Shown in pieces: positions 39,701 through 51,700 of a DNA stretch of 64,000 bases. Made by a program: the position numbers and the translations under genes. The stretch lies in contig MEHQ01001502.1 of the NCBI GenBank assembly GCA_008828725.1, positions 287,870 to 351,869 of the forward strand, read 5' to 3'. Positions within the stretch are counted from its first letter, which is position 1. The number at the start of each line of letters is the position of its first letter. Origin of the DNA: Saccharina japonica. Lineage: Eukaryota; Sar; Phaeophyceae; Laminariales; Laminariaceae. Under the pieces are notes generated by a model. It was not told where the DNA came from. It saw only the letters and a list, made by a program, of their open reading frames with translations, and made no database searches.

Positions 39701-42700
39701 TTAGTACAGATCCAACCCAGGAACCATGTCCTAGATCATTTGCAGATTTTCACGGCCACCAACCGACTCAGTAGGCGACGCGTGCTACGATGGAGGTATA
39801 AGGTATACCTTTTTTTGGCTGAACCATTTTCTGAATGATCTATTAAAGGCCCCTTAACACAAAATCGTCGGAATTCCATTTATTTTTCTTATTGTATGCT
39901 TAGGTCTTGGGATTTCTCATCGGGTATATAGTATATAGCACTATTATTTTCCTTCAAACTCAGTTTTTTTGGGTGAGGTACTAGAGCTCCTCAAGAGACC
40001 ACCCTTCTAAGGCAAAAACATGGTGCACCTCTATCGTAGCATGGGTCTAACTAAAATGGTCTAGTAATAGCAGGCTAGCCCTTGTCAACAACGCACACAG
40101 ACCATAAACCTATCTTCCCTGAAAGATCTAGACCGTGAATCGGGAATGATCTATATGATCTGTATGATCTGTATGATCTGTCCGAGGTATGGAATACTAA
40201 AACAAATAAACATAGATCATGAAGTGGAAATTAGTTCTCCACAAGCGTTTTTTTTTCAAACATAGGTCATGACGCAGGAATTCGTTCTCAATTTTTTTTT
40301 TCCCCTACCTTCTTCCGCTTTTTTTTTCGGACGATGGATGTGAGCAGGCATGGAAGACGCGTTTCGCGTCGTGAACACGCTGAAGGACGCCCTGAAGCCC
40401 ATATCGTGCATCCGATTCAGCCCCGATGGCAACCGGATGGCGGCGGCGTCTCTTGACGGCAGCATCTACATCTACTCCGTCCTAGAAAATTTCAAGCTCG
40501 AGGTATGTACGAGTACGGTGCGCAACACGTTAACTTTGTTTTCCTCGTTATTTTTCAGTACTGTTCACGGGCCGGATGATAAACTTCGCGGGCCAGGTCG
40601 GGTCGGGTTGGGTCGAGTAAGGGTGACCCGAAAAGCCGTGTCAATTTGAAAAACTCTTACCCCGACCCGACCCGACCCGACCCGACCCGACCCGACCCGA
40701 CCCGACCCGACCCGACCCGACCCGACCCGACCCGACCCGACCCGACCCGACCCGACCCGACCCGACCCGACCCGACCCGTGAGATTTCAGAAAGTTCCTG
40801 ACTCGACCCGTGGGTCGAGTCATGTTCCGTGAACAGCCCTGCTTATTATGAAATAAGCATACCGACATCAGTCAAAGTTCTGGTGGGGAGCATCGAAGAC
40901 AGGAAGCGTGTGTTGAAAAAGTCACTATATACGTACCCTTCGTGTTTGGATTATCTCAAATGTTGGGGTGTAATTTTACGGGTATGGTTTGTTTTTGTTC
41001 TTCGAAAGTTTGCTCGTCGCTTAAACCGTTGGCTTCGCTCTTTTGTTTTTCGTTCGCCGAGCAACTTGCGATAACTTTGAGCTATTATTAGGCGAGGGCA
41101 CACTACATTTGATCACGTGTTCCCAGGTGCTTTATTTTGCGTTGCGATACTTGCAAAAAAACAACATGGATGCCTTGCTCAGGCCGGTACGGGTCGTACC
41201 GGTAAGCGTTGTTTCAACCCAGCCGAGACTCGTCTCCAGGTAGGGGTTTCCCATCTGACATGTGCGTGCAGCGCGAGCTTCGACGCTGATCACTCGTAAA
41301 CATTCCCAGAAAAGGAGAAGAAGAAGAACAAAAAAACAAGGGAAACAAAAAAAAGGCAATCTATGCACCAAGTGTAGACTAACTCCCTTGGTCAATTACC
41401 GATTGTGTCCTAAAACTGGACATGCAGTGTATGGGCGAGGGAGGCCAGGGAGGGATCGTAAGGATCGACTTCTCAGCGGACGGCAAGCGGGTTCGGGCCG
41501 AGGCGCTCGGGCCAGGGGCAACAAGCCTGGCGGACTCTACCACCATCGCCACCATCCTATTTTCGGCGGAATCGGGGGATGTCTGCGAAGATCAGAATGT
41601 AAGCCGTGTGTGCGTACTCGCATTTCGAGGATGCGTACTTCGTACGGTAGGGATAGCACCTGCCAGGCAGTTTTTATGAGGCCTCTAGCTTGAGGAACTC
41701 TCTGTTTCACCCAACAAGCCACTTGGAGAAACGCTGTTGAAAATCTGCCTGAGCTAACCCCGAAACCATTGATGTCTCATGGCCTACTACTGTATGTGAA
41801 ATTCGTGTCGAATCCGAATGTAGTGGGGGAGCTCCTACAGTTAAAAAATGAAATGGTTGAGAAGCCCCGCCAGTTAAAAGTGCGTTTTACACGTCGGACA
41901 GGTAATCTACAGATCATACAGATCATCTAGACACATGCTAATAGAGGTGCACCATGTTTTTTTCTGAGCTCCTCACTTAAGGAGCGTCATACCTCACCGA
42001 AAAAATGATTTTTGGAGGAAAATAAAAGTGCTGCCGGATGAGAAATATCATGACCGAAGTATACTCTGAAACATTATTCGTCACAAACATGAAACTCCGA
42101 CGAATTTGGGTTAAGGAGGAGCCCGATCGTTCAGAAAACGATTCAGCTGAAAAGTGCTACCTCTACCGTAGCACGCGTCTCTACAGACATGTCACTACAG
42201 ACAGATCATCTACAGATGGATTACCTACAGATATAACATGTTCAGATAGATAATCTACATATAAATAATCTAGATCATCTAGGTCCTAACCTCCAGTTAT
42301 GGGATGTCGTGCAGGATCTGTATAGTATAGACCCAACCCGGGAAACCTGTCCTAGAGCATGCAGAATATGCGGCTTCCACCCGGCAGTATGAGCTAGATC
42401 ATGCAGATCATACAGAGCATACAGATCATACAGATTTTACCTTCGCCGAAAGATCTAGACCATGAAGTGGGAATCGATTACCTGTCCGGTGTGTTAAACG
42501 CTTTTCCTCAACAATGCAGTCTCTAATTGCAATCTCTAATTGCCACCCCTACCGTGTAGCCCGGCTCCGAGGTATGTATCGTGATATTGGTTGCCCGATA
42601 AAGCCATATTTATTTCAGCAAGATGCGGCCAGCGTCAACATCCATCCATAGACGAGTAGCCTGTAGGTCTGGATACAGCACCGTCGAGAGCTCGATCTTG

Positions 42701-45700
42701 TCCTGCCCTTGGTTCCTACGGCCTACGCACCGAAGCGTGCTGAATGTTACCTGTTGTTTCATCTTGGGACGTAGGTCAATAATACTGCGGGCTGCAATCA
42801 AATCATCAGCCCCGCCAGAAGAATCATCTTGACATAATGTGATTGGCACTGCGAGCTACCTTTCTCCCCCCCCCCCCCGGGCAGAGTAGCCATATCTGAC
42901 GAAAGCGATTAACGCTACGTACTACCTCTTACCCTCCCCCCTATGGCCATACAACTGCCCCTCCCCCCCCCCCAGCAAAACAATATTTTGAGGAACGGTA
43001 CGAAATATCTCCCCCCCGTTTCTTAGTAGGATGCAGCTCACCCTTCATGCGACTCGCCCAACACCTCACGGCGCTTCGCGCTTGGTGCTAGCAATGTCTG
43101 CCTGATCGGTGGAAACCCCCGACATGCTCCGTCGCGGCATTGTAAGGATGCGAGGGTCCACGGCCATACGACTACGGCCATGCATGAAAATTAAGTACCC
43201 CCCCCCCCCCACCCACCCGTCACCGTCTCGAAAGGGATGCATGGTCAACGGCCAAATGACCAAGGCAAGCAACATATGAGTACGCTCCCCTCCTCCCCCC
43301 CCCCTCCCGTCGGAGTACGTAATCACACCCGACGAAACGACTTGACGCTATGTACGAACCCCCCCTTGCCCCCCACCTCAGGGTGCTGACGGCGGGAAGG
43401 GGTTTGCAACATGGTCGGGCTTGCGAGGCGACCATGTGGCCGGAGTGTGGCCTCCCGACGCCACCTCTCCCCTGGACGTTACGTCTTGCTGCCGCTCCAT
43501 CGAGGGGTCGCTTTTGGCCACGTCTGATGAAAGGGGCGATGTCAAGCTGTTCAGGTGGGTTGAAATTCAAGATTTCAAGAGATTGACATATAGGTTTGTG
43601 GGTTTGGCTGACTAATAAGTTTGCGACTACTAACGAGCACCTGGTATTGTATGTGTTTTACGTTTTCCAACATAATTTTGTGAAAAACAAAATACAGAAA
43701 GTAGCCAATATATAAACGAAGTATATATATACTTGAAGTATATTACTAACAACCACCTTTATCCGTTATTGGTTAGCTAGGTAATTGTTGGGTACGAAGG
43801 TATTAGTTGGCCAGGTATTACCAGGTAGTCGGCTAGAGTATACCAGTTCATTGCGTGCGGTAATTTTGCGGCAATTTATGTGTCTGACTTGGTGCGTTTA
43901 GCGGTAATTAGCGGTAATGTATTAGTCCGACAAGGGCGTTTATGGCTCGCTATGTGCTCCCTGTTGAAAACACTAACAACGACAGTCGGTTAGCTGGCTT
44001 GCTTCGTCAACGAATGAATAACTAGCCGCGAAAATCAGCCAATTCGCAGCCCTGAAAGTTTCATAGATCAGACAGACCATCGACTCCCGCTTTATGATCT
44101 AGATCTTTCAGGGGCGGGTGCACTTCTGATCTGTATGATCTGTATGGTCTGCATGACCTAGCCCATATTACCGGGTGGGAGCCGTATAGTCTACACGATA
44201 TATGAACAGTACATGTTTCCCGGGATAGATGTGTACAAAACAGATTATTCACAAGCAGAATCTTGACGGCAGATTATAATCTAGATAATCTAGATCACCT
44301 AGATCATGATCTGTCCGATAATGTACGCGCAAACGTCCCGCAAGGTACCCGGCCACCGGAAGAGCTGCTTCATTCAAGGCCTTCAAGGCGCACGCCCTAG
44401 GAGTCCGCTCCGTGTGCTTCTTGGACAAGGGAAGCCGCAGCGAGCATGTCGTTTCCGTGGGAGGCAAAGACCGCTGCGTCATGCAGGTGGGAAAATAATG
44501 CGAAAAATGCAAACCCTGAGATCGTGTTTCAAGGACGGGCAAGAGGCTGTAGAAGAAAAAATGGAGGGGGGGGAGGGATGACAGAAACCCATACCCTTGC
44601 GGGTGGAGGGGGGGTGACAGACCCATACCCTTGGGGGTGGCGGGGGAGTGACAGGCCCATACTCATGGCGTGGGGATGTTGGGCGGGGGGGGGGGGGGGG
44701 GGGGGGGGGGGGTGTACTCATGTTGTGCACGGCCGTAGTCATATGACCATAGACCCTCGCATCCCTACAATGCCGGGACGGAGCGCGTTGGGTTTTCACC
44801 AACCAGGCAGACATTGCTTGCACCAAGCGCGAAACGCCGTGAGGTATTGGGCGAGTCGCATGGAGGGTGAGCTGCATCCTGCTAAGAACCGCCTCTGAGG
44901 CGGACTTGCATATGGACGACAGCTTCAATGAGTTAATTTAATTTCTGGTGTGGCCACTTCCGGAGACAGCAATGGGTTTTACTATGTAACTGCCTCGCGG
45001 ACGCCTTACCAATTNNNNNNNNNNNNNNNNNNNNNNNNNNNNNNNNNNNNNNNNNNNNNNNNNNNNNNNNNNNNNNNNNNNNNNNNNNNNNNNNNNNNNN
45101 NNNNNNNNNNNNNNNNNNNNNNNNNNNNNNNNNNNNNNNNNNNNNNNNNNNNNNNNNNNNNNNNNNNNNNNNNNNNNNNNNNNNNNNNNNNNNNNNNNNN
45201 NNNNNNNNNNNNNNNNNNNNNNNNNNNNNNNNNNNNNNNNNNNNNNNNNNNNNNNNNNNNNNNNNNNNNNNNNNNNNNNNNNNCCCCCCTCCCCCCCCCC
45301 CCCCTTTTTTGTTTTGGTGGTCACCATGGCTGGCGGTCAAGTCAGATCATTTGTGCGGGGTGGAAAAACTTAACCCCGCACAAGGGGAATCATCGTGTCG
45401 ATTAGTATGTAGTGTATATGTGGTAAGGGACCCGTGAGGCAGTTAGATAGTATACTCATTGTTGTCCCTGAAAGTGGCCACGCCAGAAATCAAATCAGTA
45501 CATTCGACGTTACCATCTATATGCAGCTCACCCTTCATGCGACTCGCCCAGCACCTCACGGCGCTTCGCGCTTGGTGCAAGCATTGTCTGTCTGGTCGGT
45601 GAAAACCCGACGTGCTCCGTCCCGGCGTTGAAGGGATGCGAGGGTCAACGGTCATACGACTAAGGCCATGCATGACATGAGCACACCCCCCTTCGCCCTG

Positions 45701-48700
45701 GACATTTCAACGAATACATTTTGCGAACCCCTCCCCTATTAATGGGCCACAGGCGGCGAAACAGGAAGGGGATAAGAAAAGTAAAAAAAACTACCTGGTA
45801 TGTAATACAAGGAAACAACGTAACGAGCGCCCAAATGTTGGAGGTGTCTCTATTAGGAGTAGGAACGGCGCTCCGTCTCGAAAGGGATGCGTGGTCAACG
45901 GTTAAAAGACTAAGGCGAGCAACAACCCTTCCCCCCCCCCGCTCCCCTCGCATCCCCTCACATGATCATTAATAGTGGAAAATCGTTCACCCAGAGGAGC
46001 CGACCGGTGTAACGATGGCGAAGGTATCGGAGGCAGCTCACGCGGAGGAAGATGCCTGGGTACAAGCTGAGGTGAGGGGGAATATGTTTTTTCTGATTAC
46101 TATAGCACCTCGTCATACCGTATATGACAGTGTATATTACACCCCCTGGGGTGAATTACAAAGCGAATTTTCTCCATAACCAGGGGGGTACGGACAACGA
46201 AAAAGGCGGCTTTCGGAGCATCTCGTCGAGATATTTCCACAGACGGGTCGCTCGGGGTTAGCGCTCGACCGGTCGTCGAGCAAATCAGCGTTGAAATTCG
46301 TTCAGGGGGTGTGGTATACAGTGTCATATACGGTACACGCTGCTGGAAACGTGATATTTTCGCTTCCATATACCGTCTCCTAAAACAAACCATAAATTGT
46401 TTTACTATTTAATAGTGTGCAATTTGTTTACCGTGCGAAATATGTAGTTATGTGAACACTTTCCTTTCAGCGTTGCTGGATGGTGAACAAAAGCTTAAAA
46501 CTAACAAATCAAACGGAACGGTTATCGTGCACGTTCAGACTTATGAAACTAACAAATCAAACGAAACGGATACTATGCACATCCAGACAGACTTATGCCC
46601 GGTACGTCTCTAGTTCACACCGCCCGTCATACTAAGCAGTATAGCCCGCGAGTAGGCAGCCTACTCATAAGCGACGCCCGGCTTACGTTGCCACATCGCT
46701 GTGTCAGCTACGGTGTTGAAAGTTGAAAGCGGTGAACGAGCAAACGCGGCCAGTCTCGCTTGTGTCAGGAGGCGTTGTTCGCGCCTCTGCTAGAAAGAGG
46801 CCACGTTATTCGTCTGGTATGCGTACATCATGGCCGTAGCGCCAAGACACTGCGCACGCAATGAGGGCCGGCACAGATACCCAACAACGCACTGCATTCC
46901 TACGTACGCGACCAGGCACGGCAATGTTTTCGTCTACAATGTTGTAGAGCGTTCGCTTTGTGTGTTTGAAGCTGTATGTACGAGACACCACGCGTTGCTT
47001 ATCTTGATATCATAGCATGATTTTTTTCCACTGTCAATCAAAGGAAGGCGGGGAAAAGTGCTTCTTCGTTTTTTTTGTTTAGGGTTGTGCTAGTATTTTA
47101 CCACAATAACGGGGGGCCACAGTAAGGGCCCGTTTTCACGAAGAAAACAAATTTGGAAAAAAAAAAATCAAATCCGCTTTTCATTGGTCAACACGCGCAC
47201 CAGCACCAAAGATTAGGATCTTGGGGGGTGCTGGTGCGTGTGTTGACCAATGAAAAGCGAATTTGAATTTTATTTTTCCCAAATTGAATTTATTTTATAC
47301 TCGTTAATATGGGCCCTAAATAGGACTCATTTTTGCACTATTACGGGGGACCATAGTAAATAGGACCAAATATTGTTAGTAAAAATAGTTAAATATATAG
47401 GGTTTAGTGTTTACCGTAGGTCCTATTTACTAGTATTTACTATGGTGTCCCGCAAAAGGTATTTTTATGGTGTGATGCGTTGTGCGCCAGTACCCAAAAT
47501 CCAGGCTGTTGTTATCCGTTCAAACCCCCTTGGCCCTCGAATCGCTCGACCGATCAATCATTCATCAAGCGGTTCCCGCTGTCCTCAAACCACGCCCGCC
47601 ATACCCACAGTAGTAGTCACCTATCAAGCAATAGTATTGGTAAGCTTGGCGCATACGACGACAATGTAAAGCGTGAGCATCAACATTGACCACTTCGTAT
47701 ACGACAGCATTCTCAGAAAAAAAAAAAAGCAAAAACAAAAAGGGAAACCAAAAAAAAGGAAGCCCTATACACAAATGTCTAACCCCCTACCTCTGCACGT
47801 ACCTACTTCCAGCTTAACAATTATATCGATTTTCTGCTTCCCTTAAATCACACGCGCGTTTACCCGTAGTTGTCAGCGCTTACCGACCGCCGGGAGGCTT
47901 TAGCTTCCTGGCCCCGTCCGTGGGAGTCTGGACCGGGTCTAGTCGGAGCTTCTCCCGCCCCAGATGCCTCGGCGCTCACCGGAATAAAGCTTGGGTTGGA
48001 ATTCGCGTACGGCTACAACTCATCAGGGCAAGCTAGGTGTGTTCACCCCCCCTCCCCCTCCCCTCCTAAAATCCGGACGTGCTCCGTCTCCGGTATTGCA
48101 GGGATGCGAGGGTCTATGATCGTACGACTATCGCAATGAATGGCATGAGTACAGCGCCCCCCCCCCCCTCCTCGTGGTTGGGATAATGTTTTTCACGAGC
48201 AGGTTAGGCCCGTTTTTGCCCTTAGTTGTTGTTGTTGTTATTTAGCTGATGGCGAAAAAGATAGTCCGTGGTCACTGGACAGGCCCCCCAAAAAACAAAA
48301 CTCTGGAGTGGAAGAATACCTCAGGGGGAAAAAATAATACACAAAATACAGCGTACAACGCAGTACGATATGCTTGGTACATCATAACTGCTGTGAGCTG
48401 TGGCACATCATACACTTCAACCAACAGAAGGTGAAATCACATACAAAAACAAGAGTAAAAAAGGAAACATTGTGCATGGCGATGGTCAACGGAGGTAGTA
48501 TTTACTGTGGGTTGTAATTTGTACCAGGTATAGAGTAGTTCTCGGGCGATCGGGGACCGCGAACTGATTTCCTAATAAGAGTCTAGTTTTTTTTTTCTAA
48601 ATGCGAAAGGTCGGGGGGCGGGGGGGAGCAGTACTACAGCATACCAGTAGAGAAGTGCGTGCGTGCACAGTGCAAGGTATACCGCAGGTCGGTGGGATAC

Positions 48701-51700
48701 CGTGAAATACCACGGGATATCCTGGGATATCATGGGGTAGCGTCGGATACTATTAATACTAATATGGTAAAGAATATTGCAATTTTAATTTTAAGTTTGT
48801 CTCGGTTTAATAAATTTACATTTCGTATTGTTGTCCGCTTCGTCAAGTATTCAAGTCTGATTCGACACGCAGTGAGACGTGGAAGTGTGGCGGGCGTAAG
48901 CTTTATTTTTACCCATCCGCCGGAGGATAAAACAAAACAAAAAATCGTAACGTCTACGTGCGTCTGAGGTGATCGTATGGTATGGATATATTCCTTTTTA
49001 TATGCGGATGGTATGATTGGAACAAGCGCTGTACAGCAGTGTCAGATGCGTCCTGTGCGAAGAGGTGGGTTTTTTGGTCCCGTGCTATATGTACAGCAGA
49101 TATATGGAGATTTTTTGCCTTAATGTTCATGCCGAAAGGTCTTCATAGTTCGGAACAGAGTGGTGCATAATACATCCTTCCTAACCCATCTCTCTGCAAG
49201 GAAAGCGACTAAACAACCTGTGCCATACGACACTCTCCCCACCTTTGCACCGCCTCTTATACATAGGAACAACCTAGGTTTCTCCAGCTCGGACAAGGTC
49301 ATTCTACCATGCGGCTCTGTAGGAGTTGTCTACGACAAGGTAACCGCAACGGAGGGGGACCCTCAGGGGGGCCTCTGGGAGCCCTCCGGGGGACCCTGCG
49401 GGGGTGGCCTACCCGAGTCCTCATTAAGGCCGTGGTCCGTGCTGGTTATTTCCTAGAGACATAGTCTACTGCTCTGGACGTAAATGTAAAGATATTTGGT
49501 GTATTAATAGCAACATCTAACGGTCCTTACGTTTTCGTCCAGATGAGTGCCACTCTGGACGTAAATATGAGTACCGTTTATGCAGTGATATGGGTAACAA
49601 TCGGTCCTTATATTTCCGCTCATGGTATGAGTTAGTATGTGGTGACAAAAACTATGATACGAAACGGAGAAAAAGTACCGGTATAATAAGGTACACATAA
49701 GGCATGATACCCATAGTGCAAAACAAAAGGAGGCTGTTGTATATCATAGCGAGTGAAGTGCCGGCCATGCTGGGCAAAACGTGTGATACATCACCGCACA
49801 GAGGAATCTTCACCCGTATCTCGACCTTTAGTGACTTGATTACTTGATTATAGCAAAGGGGTCCAGTGTAACGACTTTGTTTTCGCCTCATGCTCTTTCC
49901 CCGAATATGCAACCGGATCGAATCGGCAGGTCTCCCACTCGCAAGTACTGTTCACGGGCCACTGCGGGAGAGTGGTGAGTCTGGCCGTTTCACCGTGCGG
50001 GCGGTTCGTGGCAACTGGTCAGGAAGGACGGACTGCTTCCGCGATCGTCTGGGATCCGGCCACCGGACAAGTGAGAGACCAAACCATACCATGACATACC
50101 ATGACATACCATACCATACCATACCATACCATACCATGACATACCATACCATACCATACCATACCATACCACACCATACCATACCACACCACACCACACC
50201 ATACCATACCATACCATACCATACCACACCACACCACACCACACCACACCACACCACACCACACCACACTACACCATACCACACCACACCATACCACACC
50301 ACACCACACCACACCACACCACACCACACCACACCTAACTCTTCTACCCCCCCCCCTCCCTCGCCCCCCGTCCCCTCAGCAAACATGCGTTTTACCCACC
50401 TCCCTATTCGGAGCGGTCCGAAGGCTGTCCTTCTCGCCCGACGGACAGTCTCTGTGCGGCATCGGGGCCGACCGCGACAGCTCGCTGTGCGTTTGGACCA
50501 CCGCCTCGGGGAACTGGACCGATGGGGCTAGGGTGGCGCTGGGTCAGGGCCCGAGGCGCGCAGCCCTGTTTGTTGCCTGGACTAGTGGGAACGAGTGCTC
50601 CCCTTACCAGGTATGATACATGGGGTGTAACCTAGGTGTGCCCTATTAATAGGGCTATTGGCTATTGCGGGGGAGCATAGTAAATAGGACCTACGGTACA
50701 CGCAAAAACCTACAAGTCTGACCTAGAATATAAGAACCGTTTGCATATTAATATTTAATCAAAATGTTTTTTATATTTCGGGTCAGAGTGGTATATGTTT
50801 AACTGTTTTTACTGACAACATTTGGTCCTGTTTACTATGTATGGTCCTCCGCAGTAGTGTGATTTGGCTGACTATAAGTCGGCGATCATACTTGTTAGTT
50901 GGATAGAGGGTGGCTATATAGGGGTGTAAAGGAGCCGTGTATAAGCATTACTGTGCGTATCTATCTGTAAGTGGGGTGGGGGTGGGTGAATATCACTTAG
51001 TTTAATCAGTTCAGCTTGTGTGAATGACTTCGTTCAGTGGTGTTTGTTTAGGGGAAGCGGGAACGATTGTTTGCCTTTTACCAGGTGTGTATATACAAGA
51101 GGATGCACTTCGAAGCATGTACTCGGTGGCAATTGAGATCGGCGTTTCTTGAAGAAAACCGTGTTTACCGTTAGGGCTACGTATAAGTTGCCTCACAAAC
51201 AACTTCACGGCTAGCTGGATTAGTTGTGCCAACCAGCGAAATGTACAAAAATAAAAAAGCAAAATTGCGCAAATCTACCGCGCGAGAATCTACTCAACTA
51301 TTAATAGTAATGGCAGTAGTCGGCGACGTAATAGTCAACAAACTCATTGCCCTCGTAATCGTGCTCGTATACTTCGAGGGTTGCGATGCACCAGTGTACC
51401 TGTGGCGATCTTACCCAGGAATCTTCGAGCCATCTGTCTCCGCGCATACAGCGTAATGTGTGTGTTGTCTTCACATTAAACCCGTTTTTCCTACCCAACC
51501 ACATCAGTACACCCAGTGTGTTTCCTGATTCCTAATCCTAGAGAGATACAAATGCTGTGGTCACAGACTGTGAAACAGAGAAAAACCAAAACAAAATAAC
51601 CGTAAATTAATGGGCAAGGCAAGTGAGATGCTAACGTACCGGGTACGAGAACACAACGACACGAGCCGAACCGAAAAATAAGAACAAAAAGACAAATAAA

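Noticed and set aside
40641..40868. Frame with GSGRVGSGRV repeats
   Set aside because: Translation of the CCCGA pentamer array.
42610..42849. 79-codon minus-strand frame (LYPDLQATRLWMDVDAGR)
   Set aside because: Looks coding-like but I recognise no family, there is no neighbouring partner frame, and it lies in an intron. Possibly a decayed element.
49952..50386. Minus-strand frames of VWCGVVW type and the plus HTIPYHT frame
   Set aside because: Translations of the ACCAT/ACCAC array; low complexity.
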